Shown here: piece after piece, positions 31,315 through 44,250 of the stretch | How positions within the stretch are numbered: the first letter of the stretch is position 1 | Layout: each line of letters begins with the position of its first letter | NCBI GenBank assembly: GCA_029964075.1 | Contig: CM057148.1 | Span: 30,807,916-30,871,915, forward strand | Reading direction: 5' to 3' | DNA from: Patiria pectinifera | Taxonomy: Eukaryota > Echinodermata > Asteroidea > Valvatida > Asterinidae | DNA length: 64,000 nucleotides | Notes under the pieces: generated by a model | The model's input: only the letters and a program-made list of their open reading frames with translations | Database searches by the model: none | What the model was told of the DNA's origin: nothing | Made by a program: the position numbers and the translations under genes

Positions 31315-34300
31315 AATCAAATGAAGGTCCGTTGACCTACGATAAAAAATTGAATCTGACTAGTCGAACTAGTGTGGAAACAACTACGAGTTATATATAA
31401 ACAGAAAAAACTGGCATTAATGTGACTGAATTAATTTGAAAATCACCTTTGCATTACAAACATTCGGTTTAATTAGCATACAAAAATGTGGTAGTTTGAA
31501 GGTTTAATGTGATTATGACAATTAACTTTGGAAACAGCTCTGAAAGACCATTGGAGTAAAATGCTTTAATATTTTAACTTCAGATCGATGAGAGTAACAT
31601 ATTACAAGACATTTGGGAAATAGGCGGAACGTGATTGTAGTAGTTATACGAATGGTTTGACTGTCTTACAATTAGATTCTACTAATTTACTGAGATTTAC
31701 ATTCCATTACTAATCGTCTTTACGAACGAATAAGGAATGCTTTTACCCAACAGTATCAGTGGTTATCTTTTATGTTTTTCATCCGACGCTGAAGTTGGAA
31801 CCTAATTATACGATTAAACAAATAATATGCGGTATATTTCAACAACGATAACATTAATGGATAACGAAATGGCGATACTGTTGCTTGGAAACCTATTTTG
31901 ACATCAGCCAAAGTCCAACTTCAAACGTTTTCGTAAACACGTAAGGTATTCTGGATTACACATACACTCTTGTGATTGCTTTGTAAATATAAGAAGAATA
32001 AAACCTAAATTGATTGAATATAACGCATTTGGCTCTTAGAGAGGTTCTTAATTTTTCGCATTTGTTTTCGCGTGAAGTATGAACCGCCAGTTAGCCTCCC
32101 TACGCCCTATTCCCCTTTGCCCCCGATACTGACGAACAACGCCAACTTGTGTTCGATAGATGCCATGATGTTTCTTACCCTCCCAGCCTTAATGTTATCA
32201 AGGAGATAAATGAGTGTTTCTGGGTGGTCATCTGATGAGAAGAACTTGCAATACAATAGGTAGGAGTCTTCCCTTTAGAAACACATGCACACATGCTGCA
32301 TACCTGTGGTATATATAGGGAGTGGGGATAAAATGGGTCTTGTGTTGAACTTAAATTTGTGTGAAAAAAAGGGGAAGGGGTAGAGTTCAGACAAAAGTTG
32401 ATACATTTTGCAAAGTAGGACAAATACACCAAATAACTGCACACTGGAGTTCACTACATCATGTGTATAAAGAAATTGATTAGTTTAGAAGTATTACACA
32501 ATCCCCCCAAGTTAAAAAAATAATCAAAGTTAAATGTTTACGGAAACTGTCATTTTAAATGCGAGAAATTCAAACAAATGTATATATACTGTATGATAAA
32601 CTGTAACTCCGATCCCCAACCATGAGGCGCTACTCAAGATGTCATATCTGGTATTCCAGACAACAGATTTCTAAAGAAGCATGGTCGTTTGGGTATCATA
32701 AATATGTGTAACGATTTGTGCATTACAGAGCAATACATGGCAAATTGTGACATTCACTTGCATTGTACAGTAATTCAAATGCTTGAAGCTATTAAACGCC
32801 TCTTGGTATAAACCCTCTCAAACTTGTAATTGGCATTGTGTTTTAAGAAATGTAAGTTCATTTGGTTGGGGGGGGGGGGTAACGAATTAGAACAACATTG
32901 TATTTGTTTTGTAAACATCACTGCACTTCGCAAATGGATAATAGGATGATGAGGTCTACTGATATATAAGCTTGTGCGTGGCAAGAATGTGCCATCTATG
33001 TACAAACAGACTGACAACAAGCAATTAACTGATGTAACCTGGCTAGATGTAACATAGCTGTATTATGTGCAAGGCTATTTCCTTCTTTTATCCTGTAAAT
33101 ATGCAACAAAAGCAGTGATGCCATCATCTTCTTATGCAGTTTACAAAATGGTCGCAACTTATCAGCATTACATGTAAGGCTTTTTTCATCAATGGGCGGT
33201 AGTATAGGTTTTTCCATCTGGCAAATATGCGGATGATGTTGTAATGCACAAAAGATTAATAAATGTGATGCAATCATGCTAAAAAAATCGATCTATTGTC
33301 GACCCTGGTCAATATTTTATTATACAGATTTGAAAACAGCACAATCCTAACATTACTGATGTGGAAACCGCATGCGGTACCATCTTCAGTTAAACAAATA
33401 TGGAAGTCGTAACACCAAGAGACGTGATGAAGTGACCCTATTTTGGCATGTATGTCCAAATGAAAGTTCGCGACTCATTTTGCTTGATCGCATCAAAAAT
33501 TCTTAGCATGTTTTACTACACTTCTGACAACAGAATTGAAAAATTAAATTTAAAACAATATATTAAGTGTAACAGGTTTTTATACAAAATCATTGAAATG
33601 GTGAAATAAATAAATGGCATTAATGTCGGTAAACCCTCCTGGGTTTGTTTCCAGCAATACACTTTTGCATTTTATGTCATAGTTATGAAATCTGACGTAG
33701 ATGTCCGACAATTCGTATTTGGTTTGTTTTAACATCTTGGATGACAATGAACAATCTTTTCGATGGCTGTTTGGGCAGAATTCCTCATCTATAACGAAAC
33801 AGTCTTCTAATCAGCTATTCCAATTGTTTACTGTAATCTACACAACTTGAAAGTATTTTGCAGTCTCGGCCAAACCTGACGTCGAATTTTCGATATCCCC
33901 GAAGACAATTATGGATGACCTCAAACACGAGGCCAGGAAATTATAGCATAAATTCAATTCTCTGTACTAATATATAGTGTAAGGACTCATGACATGTTTC
34001 AATAGGCAAAGTTGTTGATTGAATCAAGTTTAAAGGTTAACCTGACAGCACAGACTAAACAAATTGTGCAGAGTTATGTTAATAATAAACTACTGTGTTT
34101 GTTATGTCTGAGTATTGATAACCTTTGCGCTATCATTGTATTGCGTATGCTTACTGTAGTTACCATATGTTCAAGGAAACGAGCGGTTTGTAGCACTCAA
34201 ATTACGTCTATGTCATAACTTGTTAAATTCTTTAAATGGATGAGTATATATAAACATTTCTAATTATTTTTCTCGTACCCATAACATCCATTTTATTTTA

Positions 34301-34652
34301 AATAGCATTTACAAACATAGTTATTCGGCTGTAGTGTAAATTTCAAAACAAAATTTCTCCCAAAAGTCTCCATTTTGAGAGCCGTGTAAGACACTGAGGT
34401 AGAATTATTACTCGTACTTTATTTTTGTTGTTACAATTTTGTCTTATTTTGAGATTGGCGTTGTTTTGAAAAGTTATACCTATTGTTTTGAAAAGTTAAT
34501 TAGTTTTAGCGATATAACTTAGTGTATCCCTTCACGGACATATTTATTACAGTTGTATTCTTAGTGCTTAGGAGGGCTTTCGAGAGAAAAAAAGTCACAA
34601 GTTTTATTTTCAGGTAAGACTCAAAAATTACATACAATCTCTTCAGTGACAG

Positions 34653-35215
34653 ATGCCGACCTACGAGCTTAAACAGACACCCAACGAAGACGATGAGACG
34701 CCGAATGTATGTAGATTAATAAAAGTGTTCATAATGATAAGCCTTGTAACATTGAAAATGAAATATCTACCATAAAGAAAAGAATTGCTATACGAATTCA
34801 TGGCGTATATGTATTTATATTCCAGTTGAATCTTAACTGGGGTATACAGAGGGTAACCTTTAAATATAAGTTATTTGTATAAATATGGTTTTGCCCTTCA
34901 CCGACGTAGCAAATATACTCCAATTTGCGGCGACATCAAATTATGACATTTCGGCAAATTGAAAATGAAATTCCTCAAACTAAATCAACTCCTGTGATAT
35001 TTGGGTTTTTTTTAACTAGAGCAGACTATTCATTCCTTTGGATTCTCCCCCTCAAAAAAAAATTGATGTTAAAACTGTAGCTAGGATTTCTGATATTGCA
35101 TCCTTTACTTTTGAAGTGCTCCTCACAAGCATAACATTCTTTTCATTACCAGAAAAACGAATATAAGCCTTCTATTTTGAGGTTTAAAAGACAATCCTTC
35201 GGTGACTTGTTTTAA
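34653..35215 (+). pseudogene. Truncated paralogue of the right-hand membrane protein gene
   Basis: Exon 1 (34653-34706) encodes 18 residues, MPTYELKQTPNEDDETPN, in phase 0 before donor GTATGT. Exon 2 (35153-35215) follows acceptor TTTCATTACCAG and starts KNEYKPSILRFKRQS, closely matching KNESKPSIWKFKSQS of the gene at 58,575, then reads a TAA at 35,213-35,215. Homology stops there, before the first transmembrane helix, and repeat DNA follows. The splice sites and frame are intact up to the stop, so a 38-residue peptide is possible, but a dead gene start is more likely. Confidence 0.72.
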
Positions 35216-35234
35216 ACTTAGCAAATTCAGAGTC

Positions 35235-35560
35235 TATTTTATTTTATTCTATTTATTTCTTATTTCAACTGTGGCCGATTCAGTAGAATCCACCGGTCTC
35301 CCATGGGTCCCAGCATACAGAGAAGACAATAAACATAACAAACAATAAACATAAAAAAAAATACACATTCACATAAAGTGAAAATAGGAACTGCCCAAAA
35401 CTAATACAGCCTACTGAATGCTCTGAATACAATATTACACAACCCATAAAACCACTCCCAGTGACTAGGTGCCATGCTTGTTGGCAATGTATTCAGTTTA
35501 ATTCCGTTCTCTCAAAGTTTTATCGGACAATAGTGAAGCACTTAGATAAATAAATATAAC
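35235..35560 (-). mobile_element. Probable 3' end of a non-LTR retroposon
   Basis: On the minus strand the sequence ends with a GAAATAAGAAATAAATAGAA-type AT repeat preceded by GGAGACCGGTGGATTCTACT and TTTATTGTCTTCTCTG, resembling 3' tails of CR1/L2-like elements or their SINEs. No reverse transcriptase frame was found, so the assignment rests on tail structure. Confidence 0.35.
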
Positions 35561-36035
35561 ATCGAGATAAACATACACAGGGTACCGAAATGAATTAAGA
35601 GAAAGAAACAAACAACCTTACATTACTTATATTAAGCCAATTTCGAAATGTTCTTCCCTTTGATAATATTCATTCATCTTTGTTTGTCAATTTATGAATA
35701 CTAGTTATAATACATGCTTTGCCTTGCTATTAACTCATAATCATTTTTTTTTGTTTACGTATTTTTTTCTTTGCTTCTTTCTTTACTGCATGTGTAACAA
35801 TGCCAAAATAGGAAAGCTTCATTGACGTATTCTGTGTTTTATAACATTGTAGAGATCATGGAATTGCCTTGCGATTGCGATTAACACACCCCCTGGAAAT
35901 TGTATTAGTAGAGTCTTTGTTTTGAATCTGTATAGCTTACAGCTAAGTAGAGGAATGAACACCCCTGTATTAGCAGTGGAACAGCCTAACATCCTTGAGG
36001 GAACAGGTAGTGAGGCTGTGGAAGATACGCACTGG
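35561..36035. other. AT-rich spacer, no gene seen
   Basis: Nothing recognisable on either strand apart from short poly-T runs near 35,745 and 35,762. Confidence 0.35.
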
Positions 36036-36104
36036 TCACTTGTGGCAGATTATTCCAAGTGAACAGTTCATATATTCTACTTCCTTTTCTGCCTTTGCTT
36101 ACAG
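36036..36104 (+). repeat. 69 bp perfect direct repeat, copy A
   Basis: Identical to 37,208-37,276 and unlike it on both sides. The repeat ends TTTTCTGCCTTTGCTTACAG, a textbook polypyrimidine tract and splice acceptor. Here it is followed by GTATGT, which reads as a donor. Confidence 0.85.
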
Positions 36105-36599
36105 GTATGTACCATTCCTTGAACTTGTGTATTGTTATTATTGATGGTAAAATATAATGTAAGACCATTATATCTAGATTCATTGTTATTTGCAGTTATG
36201 ATGTGCTGAAGTTCTTTTGTTTACACCTTAAAACTTACTCAAGAACTTTTCGTTTGTTCCTTTTGTATTTACATTGTAATGTTTCTTTTCCTACATTATG
36301 GGCTCTTGGAATACAGTTGTAGTATTTTGAGAATTATTCTTTATGGATTTGTTATTGTGAATTAAACATGGATGGAAGTTGAGAATTCTACTCTTGATTT
36401 TACTTTGAAGTTACAAGAACTTATTTTACCTAACTTCACTTTGGCCCAGCAAGTTTAGAATGAATGTACTTATTTTTTGTTACTGATATTGTAGTCATTT
36501 TGGTAATTAATATATTTTGAGTAGAGTTTCATTTAATTGTTGCTCCAAAGTTTAGGGATTTGAATGTACACACCATGCATGAGATACCCAGTGTAGGAT

Positions 36600-36690
36600 A
36601 GGGCAGCCAGGCCTCGTGGCCCAGTCCCTGGGTGGGACATTCCAGAGGCAGATGTTCAGTAGACAGACCGTCTGGGTTTGACCCTGTCTG
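36600..36690 (+). mobile_element. tRNA-derived SINE head (probable)
   Basis: CGTGGCCCAGTCCCTGGG resembles a Pol III A box, and GTCTGGGTTTGACCCTGTCT about 60 bases later resembles a B box (GGTTTGACCC). The spacing fits a tRNA-like promoter. The remaining sequence up to 36,830 may be its body. There is no clear A-tail, and 36,700-37,154 holds nothing else recognisable. Confidence 0.4.
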
Positions 36691-37207
36691 ACCAGAGTAG
36701 GATTGACCTCGCTAGCCTGGGATAGTGTATTTTGATAGCCTTGTATGCCCCCTTCCTCTGTTATCTAAATGTGGAGGCAAGTGCCAGGTTAGATTAACTT
36801 TACCAGAGCCAGGGCAAGATAAATTATGAACACTGGTGGTATTGTTGGGAAATTGGGAGAGAGCTTATAGAGTATCCTGTGTGTGTACACTAGGGTAGCA
36901 AAAGTTGCGCATAGCTAATGAGTATTAACTTTCATGTCCAGCTGGTCAAGTTGGCCAGGCGAAAGTTTGTTGATTGACTTATTGCTCTGATAAAGGATAG
37001 CAGTACCATGTACTAAAAGGCCCTAAGGATTGTCTCCATGACAACAAGACTTGGCCAGAGAGAATTTATCAGTTATTTATGCATACATGTATTTAGAAAG
37101 GCCTATTTCTGTGGTTGAAGTAGTGAATTAATTTCAACATTTTCAAGTTCCTTATGTATTTAGTGTCTAGTATTGTTTCATATTCTTAGCGTGATTTAGT
37201 AATAAAA

Positions 37208-37276
37208 TCACTTGTGGCAGATTATTCCAAGTGAACAGTTCATATATTCTACTTCCTTTTCTGCCTTTGCTTACAG
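37208..37276 (+). repeat. 69 bp perfect direct repeat, copy B
   Basis: Identical to 36,036-36,104. It lies inside the putative 5' LTR of G2, just after an AATAAA (37,202), and is followed by ATTTATTCTGTC instead of a donor-like GTATGT. Confidence 0.85.
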
Positions 37277-37591
37277 ATTTATTCTGTCAACCACCCGTCT
37301 CCCTTACGGGTGTAACATTTTGGAGGCACGAGAGGGATGGGCGTATCCTTTCCCATCCTAAACCTGACGGAAAGGATGCCAGCGCTCATCCAGTGATATG
37401 ACCCCGACCCCGTCCACGAACCGATGACCCCAACCCAGTAGAGAGCAACTGGCAGTAGACGACGGTGAGCGACCTGACGCACCATTTGAAGCCTGAGTGA
37501 GTGGAGGAAGCCCAGAGTCTCACGTCACTGAGGGACAAAGTGGTGGTCGAGGTGCGGAATTCGGATCTACTGCTGGAGAACATCTGCTGTA

Positions 37592-38869
37592 ATGGAGGCC
37601 ATTTTCAAAGCGCACCAAGAGGTCCTGGAAAGTTTAAGCAAACTTTCCAGGGAGGAGCTGAGGAAGGTCCAGACGCACCTCGAGATGATATGGAAGGAGG
37701 AGGACAGCCAGCTCCGCCTCCTTCGCAAGATCACAGCGTATCTGTCAAGTGAAGAAGTGGGATGATCGGATGACGAGGGCTTGGCAGTCCTCCTGCAGCT
37801 TGCCAGGTTTATCAAGGAGCACGTGATGGAGCCAGCAGCAGTGGAGGCAGTTGTGACAACAGCGGCTGCAACAAACTCAACGGAAGGGACGGCTGCCAGC
37901 ACCGGAAAGGGAACCCAACACACCCTAGACTCCAAGATATCTGGTCTTCTTCGGAGAGAATTCAAGATTGCTGGACATATTGGCGAGCCAGGCCAAAAGG
38001 ACCGTTTGACCTTCTCCAGTCTGGCGAACCAAATCGAGACAGGGCGAGAGAAGGGCTACCCTGACCGGGATATTGTCCAAGGAGTCATCCGCGCTATTGT
38101 CCCTGGGTCACCCCTACGAAGCTACCTTGAGGGGAGGAGCAAGATTACACTTCCCAGCCTTCGGCAGATTGTGAGATCTCACTACCAGGAGCGAGATGCA
38201 ACCGACCTATACAAGCAACTATCCCAGTTGGCCCAAGAACCCAAGGAAACACCCCAAGCATTTCTTGTACGTGCATTTGACCTCCGACAGAAGGTGATCT
38301 TTGCCAGCTAGGAGGCTGACTCCAAGCTGCGGTACGAGCCGAGTTTAGTTCAGGAGATGTTCAGACACAGCATCTTAACTGGCCTAAGAAGTGATGCCAT
38401 CAAGACAGAACTCCGACCATACCTAGACGACCCTGAGACATCGGATGAGGCACTCTTTGAAAAAATTTACGTCTACGCCAGTCTAGAGGCAGAGAGGCGG
38501 AAGAAGCTCAATGCAGGGAGGCCAAGTACGGTCAATGAGGTGACGATGGAGACGGTGCCCAAAGAAAAAGAAAAACCAAAGCCAGGCCTACTAATGACCG
38601 AGATTGCTGCACTACGAGCGGGAATTGAAGAGCTAGCTCCCTTGAAAACCCAGGTAGCCGCCCTGCAGCAGCAGTCCCGATCCAGTATGCAAAGACAGAG
38701 CCAGCCTCGTCTGCGTCGAACCTGTGATCAGTGCACCAAGGATGGCCAGGAAATCTGCAACCACTATTTTCACTGTGGGTCTGCTGAACATTTTACCAAA
38801 GGGTGCCGACAGAGGAAGCCAAAGCATCAGGGAAAGGGCCAAGGGTTGCCCCCACGGGACAGGGAGTAA
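37592..38869 (+). pseudogene. G2 Gag region, interrupted
   Basis: The first piece (37,592-37,765) starts MEAIFKAHQEVLESL and looks like an amphipathic coiled coil. The frame then changes. The second piece (37,781-38,311) contains the gag helices (PGSPLRSYLEGRSKITLPSL, KQLSQLAQEPKETPQAFL) and ends at a TAG. The third (38,357-38,869) continues FRHSILTGLRSDAI and ends with a Cys/His cluster, CDQCTKDGQEICNHYFHCGS, then HFTKGC, an atypical zinc knuckle in which one CCHC cysteine is not in the standard place. Confidence 0.78.
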
Positions 38870-41123
38870 CCAAAACGACAGTGTCCCAGTCACCCTCACA
38901 GTCTCCCTCCCAGTCCAAGTATCCCCCATCCTCGAAGGATTTCTTTGTTTGTCATGTCAGTCCAAAGAAGCACTACAAAATCACAAGACTGATAGGACGA
39001 AGATGTACTGTTGATTGTCTCCTCAATGAGGTGCCAGCAACAGTACTGTGGGATACTGGTGCACAGGTGTCCATGTTAAGTTCTGCGTGGGTTGACCAAA
39101 ACTTACCAGAAACCCCTTTCCGTCCCATTTCTGAGCTACTGGACTGCGATGAGAAATTAGACCTGCAAGCAGCCAATGGAACCCCTATCCCCTTCGATGG
39201 ATGGATAGATGTCCAGCTAAAATTGACAGCACCAGAAGGAAGGCCGAAGAAAGTATCCTTTCCTGCCTTAATCACCAAAGGCCAATTACAGCAACCAATC
39301 ATCGGGTACAATGTTATCGAGGAAATTGTGAGGAGTCCAGGAGAAGACCCAAGTAACGTCCTTGGTAAAGCAGTTCGGAGTCTTGGCCGCCACCAAGTAG
39401 CCAGCCTAGTCCAACTAATCCAATCCAACGACTCCGATGACCTCTGTAATGTTGTATCGGGTAGGCAGGATGTCGTCATTCCACCACAGAGTAATGTAGG
39501 CATCCGCTGCCATGTTCATGCTGGTCCAGTGCACCATAAGATGGCAGTTCTCTTTGAACCTGATGTTCGCTCCCAGTGGTCAGAGGGCTTGCAAGTTGAA
39601 GAATCTGTCGTTACTCTGTCTCGCGGGAAGTCTTGCCCTGTGACCATCAGAGTAACAAATCCCACTGACCGCACCGTCGTCCTCAAGCATCGAACACCAC
39701 TTGGTCAACTGCAACTGGTCCAATCAGTCACCCCCCTATGTCTCTCAACCCAAGATAAGTGGAAAAGAGTACCCCAGCAAAACACCACAATAAATGCAGT
39801 TCTTGACACTGACGTCTCTCTTCATGACTCATGGATACCCCCTGTCGATCTGAGCCATTTGTCTCCACCCCAGAAAGCTGCTGTAGAAAAGCTGCTCCAT
39901 GAAGAGTCTGCAGCCTTTGCTAGAGATGGAGATTACATGGGACGCATTGATCATCTGCAGATGAGTATAAAGTTGAGTGACGACCAACCTGTGCAAAAGA
40001 CATACACTTCTGTTCCACGCCCCTTGTTCCAGGAGGTACGAAACTACTTGTCTGATCTCATTGCTCGAGGGTGGATAACAAAGTCAAGCTCAGCATACTC
40101 CTCACCCATCGTCTGCGTCCGTAAAAAAGATGGCACCTTGCGGCTGTGTGTAGACTACCGTGAGCTTAATCGTAAGACAGTACCTAACCGCGAACCCATA
40201 CCACGCATCAGAGATGTTTTGGATATCCTTGGAGGAAATTCCTGGTTTTCGACCCTCGATCAAGGGAAGGCCTATCACCAAGGGTTCATGTCAGCGGACA
40301 GTCGCCATCTGACAGCGTTTGTCACGCCTTGGGGACTCTATGAGTGGGTACGGATACCCTTTGGTCTAACTAACGCACCTGCGGTGTTCCAAAGGTTTAT
40401 GGAAACCTGTCTGGAGGATTTGAATGGTGACATCGCAACATCGCAATGACATACTTGGATGATGTGCTGGTTTTCAGCAATACCTTCCAGGTTCATATCG
40501 ACAATCTCCGCAAGGTTTTGAGGCGTCTTAAAGAACATGGAGTCAAGCTGTAACCTTCCAAGTGCGAGTTATTCCAGAAGGAAGTACGGTATCTTGGTAG
40601 GCTAGTGTCCTCAGAAGGACATCGGATGGATTCAGCTGATGTCGCAGCAGTAAAGACGCTCAGCGAGAAGAGGCCAGCCACTGTGGGGGAAGTTCGAAAA
40701 TTGCTTGGTCTACTTGGTTATTACCGAAGTTACATTCAAGACTTCTCCCGTAAAGCAAAGCCTCTTTATGACCTTCTCTCCACACAACCAGATGGGCAGC
40801 CAAACAAAGTACCGCCCAATGCCAAGACTGCGAAGACAAGAAAACCAATTCCAAAGAGTAAGGCAGGACAGATGTCATCTAGACAGAAGGTTGAATGGAC
40901 GGACCAACATCAGGAGGTGCTGGAGAAGTTACTCGATGTTTTAATGGCTCCACCAATCATGGCATTTCCTGACCATGATCAACCTTTCATAGTCCACACG
41001 GATGCGTCCAACGAAGGCCTTGGTGCGGTACTCTACCAAAAGCTGAATGGCAAGATGCGAGTAATTGCATATGGTTCACGTACCCTCAGTCCCGCCGAAC
41101 GCAACTACAACCTTCACTCCTAG
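38803..41123 (+). pseudogene. G2 protease, reverse transcriptase and RNase H start
   Basis: The frame 38,803-40,449 has the aspartic protease motif VLWDTGAQVSMLS, a later IIGYNVI, and RT motifs RLCVDYRELNRKT, WFSTLDQGKAYHQ and PFGLTNAPAVFQRFM. It closes at 40,449 at a local duplication (ACATCGCAACATCGCAATGA). The catalytic MTYLDDVLVF sits in another frame just after. A further TAA is at about 40,552. The thumb and RNase H ([30 protein letters not shown]) run from 40,605 to a TAG at 41,121. Confidence 0.85.
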
Positions 41124-43553
41124 AAAATTGAGTTCTTGGCACTGAAATGGGCATTGACCGAGAAATTTAGGAACTATCTGTATTATTCTCCATCATTCAC
41201 TGTGTATACAGACAACAATCCTTTAACGTACATTCTTTCTTCTGCGAGGCTCAATGCCACTGGCCATCGATGGGTCGCTGAGTTGGCGGACTTCCACTTC
41301 ACCATCAAGTATCGGCCGGGACGGAAGAATGCAGATGCTAATACACTGTCCCGCATACCCCTGGACCTGGACCGATACATCCAGGAATGTACCAAAGAGT
41401 TCTCTACAGCTGAACTGGATACCACTATCCAGATGGTCATGACACAAGAGAGTGACAACCCAATGATGGTCGCTTCGGTCACAGCTGACCCAGGACCCCT
41501 GTCTATCAATGCAGTACCATCCAATGGTCCAATCCTCACTGAGGATGACATTCAGCGTGCTCAACAGGAAGACACTAGCATAGAGAGGATGTTAGGCTAC
41601 CTTCAGAAGGGCAAACGGCCAAACAAGAAGGAGTTAGCGAACGAGCACCCAGACACGGTGGCCCTCTTGCGGGAATGGAGCTTCCTGACAGTAGACAGAG
41701 GTATCTTATTCAGAAAGAAGGGTTCCCGATCAAAGCTGATAATCCCCGCCAAGCTCCGGCCAACAGTCTACCGGGAACTACATGACAACATGGGGCACCT
41801 GGGTGCTGCACGAGTACTGGACTTTGCTAGAGACCGGTTTTACTGACCACATATGCAGCACGATGTTGAACATTACTGCTCCAAAGCCTGCCGATGTCTG
41901 AAGGACAGAAAACCCACCCACCAGACCCGAGAACCCCTAGACGGCATAGTGACAACATGCCCATTCGAATTAGTCTCCATCGACTACGTTCATCTGGAAA
42001 AGAGCCGAGTTGGGTTCGAATACATACTAGTTGTCATCGACCACTTTACACGGTTCGCACAAGCCTATCCAACCCGAGACAAGTCTGGGAAAACTGCCGC
42101 GGATAAAATCTTTAACGATTTTATCCTAAAGTTAGGTTTCCCTCATCGCTTACATCATGATCAAGGGAGAGAGTTTGAAAATCACCTCTTCACACGTCTC
42201 CATCAGCTTTCGGGTATCGCAAAGTCCAGGACCACGCCCTACCATCCTGCTGGGAATGGACAATGCGAACGGTTTAACCGTACTCTGCTTGGTATGCTAC
42301 GTACCCTCTCAGATGAAGAGAAAGCCAACTGGAAGGACTAAGTCAACAAGGTCGTCCATGCGTACAACTGTACGAGGAGTGAAGCGACTGGGTTCTCTCC
42401 ATTCTTTCTTCTGTATGGCAGATCGCCGAGGCTCCCCATAGACATGATGTTTGGCTTCAAACCTGAAGTTGGCCCCTCGGCAGACGATCATAGCACATTT
42501 GTCAGGAAATGGAGAGAACAAATGGAGGAAGCATATGCTATTGCGTCGAAACATGCATCCAAGTCAGCCGAACGTGGGAAGAAATACTACGACCAGAAGA
42601 CCCACAGCTCAGTACTGCACCCAGGAGACCGGGTACTAGTGAAGAATGTCGGCAGACAGGAAGGCCCAGGCAAGCTTCGCTCATACTGGGAAGACAAAGT
42701 GCATATTGTTGTCCATCGCAAAGGTGAAGATTCGCCAGTATACGAGATCAAACCTGAGCACGGCAACACGCGGCATCGTGTTCTTCATCGAAATCTTCTT
42801 CTCCCGTGCGACAGCTTACAACTGGATCAACCTCAACCAGTCAGTTCGGCCCAACCTAAGCGCCGGATGAGGTCCAACAAGCTGACAACTCTGAAACAGG
42901 CACAGCCGAGAAGAGTTGATGATAGTAGCTCAGAGGAGGAAGATTCACTGGTTGTCCTTCCCCTTTTCCCAAATCTGCAGACAGCAGAGGTTCCCGGCAC
43001 TTTGGATCTTAACCCTGAGGCCATACCATTCGACAAGCAATGCGATGCACAGCCATCTCCTCCAAGTCAGTGTCAACCTGGGGAGGGAAATGTGGACCCT
43101 GCTGATGGAAACATACCTCTCCCCGCCGATTTAGCTCTAGCCCCCGAAGTGGTGGAAGAATTGCAGACAGAGGAAGTTTATCCAGTGGATGCAGAACCCA
43201 GCACTCAGTCACTTGATGGATCAGAGCCTGAACCACCACCAGCCCTTAATGAACGACCAGCAAGGCAGAGACAACCCCCTCAGATGTTTGGATACCAAAA
43301 CCTTGGGGAACCTGATCCAAGATGTATGGATCCCAGAGTGAGTGCCCTTCATCAAACTGCTGCCCCACCACCTCCCATGCAATACGGATGGCAACAGATG
43401 GCTCCAGCCCAGCAGCATTACCCTCTTATGATGTGGCAAAGCCCCTATCATCAGGCACTTGTACCACCCTGGATAGCAGGCCATCGGCAATTTGGGCAAC
43501 ACTGGGTAGCAGGAGGACCATATCCCCAGTTCAGGCCACAACAGGCATCCTAA
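41124..43553 (+). pseudogene. G2 RNase H end, integrase and C-terminal extension
   Basis: Pieces 41,136-41,846, 41,853-42,341 and 42,444-43,553, separated by stops at 41,844 and 42,339 and a frame change. Visible: RNase H YTDNNPLTYIL; integrase zinc module HDNMGHLGA with CSKACRCL; core Asp in VSIDYVH, Asp in HHDQGREFE and Glu in GQCERFNR; a GPY/F-like module (GKLRSYWEDKVHIV, RHRVLHRNLLLP). A long acidic and Pro/Gln-rich tail (about 230 residues, with PPPPMQYGWQQM) follows and looks lineage-specific. Bases 43,554-44,074 are untranslated. Confidence 0.83.
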
Positions 43554-44250
43554 CAAGTCTTTAGCTGCAGCAAAATATCCTGTGGTGGCACATCAACGAA
43601 GGTGCACCTGTACTGTTGGCGTTGTTTTATTCTAGACGGAAGGTAGATGTAGATGTTAACCAGGAAATAGCCAGCGGAAGAGAAATCACTGTACAGTGTC
43701 AGGGAAGGGACTGTCTTACCAGCAATGAGTACCTTCAGGGGAACGTCCAGTCATGTAGGGCTCTGACGAGGGTATTGGCAGTACATCAGATAGGCCGCTG
43801 GGCTAATCCAAAAGCGAATTCAGCGTTCTTACAGGACAACAGTTCAAGTTCACTTCCTTCATGATCTTCCTTAGATCAGGATGACGTCGAGAACTTATGG
43901 AAATAGCTACTCCATCTGCCTCATTAGTCTCCAAGTGGTCACTTCGATGGGAAACAACCATCTTAGCTGAACGAGTGAGCAGAGAAGCTCCTAGAGTGGA
44001 ATGAGCTGTACTTTGCTGAATGAACGGAATATTGATACGTGTAGTAGTAAATGTTGGGACAACATTTTATTTTGAAGGGGAGAGTGTATTTGACGTTTGT
44101 ATTACTTTATTGGTCATCCGTAATCAGGCATACTTAGGTAAAACCGTTCTTGTATCATAAAGGTTAATGAATTACCGACCACGTTTTGCAACCTGGCCAC
44201 GTTTTGCAATCTTTCAGTCAATAATTATACTTGCCCATTAGCTGACAACA

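Larger units (their letters stand above)
30777..34760 (+). repeat. Duplicated segment, copy 1
   Basis: Matches 49,249-52,830 over most of its length: GACTAAAGCACGTGGTG at the left, TTGCTTGGAAACCTATTTT, the ATGATAAACTGT region, CTCGGCCAAACCTGACGTCG, and AATAATAAACTACTGTGTTT near the right. Its last 700 bases also match 56,960-57,790. Copy 1 alone continues into the gene start at 34,653. Copy-specific insertions exist, including 31,095-31,314. No intact gene is seen inside. Confidence 0.82.
37155..44250 (+). mobile_element. Ty3/Gypsy element G2 (plus strand, decayed)
   Basis: Gag, protease, RT, RNase H and integrase occur in Ty3/Gypsy order with at least six in-frame stops or frame changes. 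A TGG...-type primer site follows the putative 5' LTR at 37,321 (TGGAGGCACGAGAGG). A polypurine tract, GAAGGGGAGAG (about 44,074-44,084), precedes TGTATTTGACG, the expected start of a 3' LTR. The 5' LTR is not certain: 37,155-37,317 starts TGTATTT and ends GTAACA but resembles the 3' side only weakly. The outer right limit is uncertain. Confidence 0.8.
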
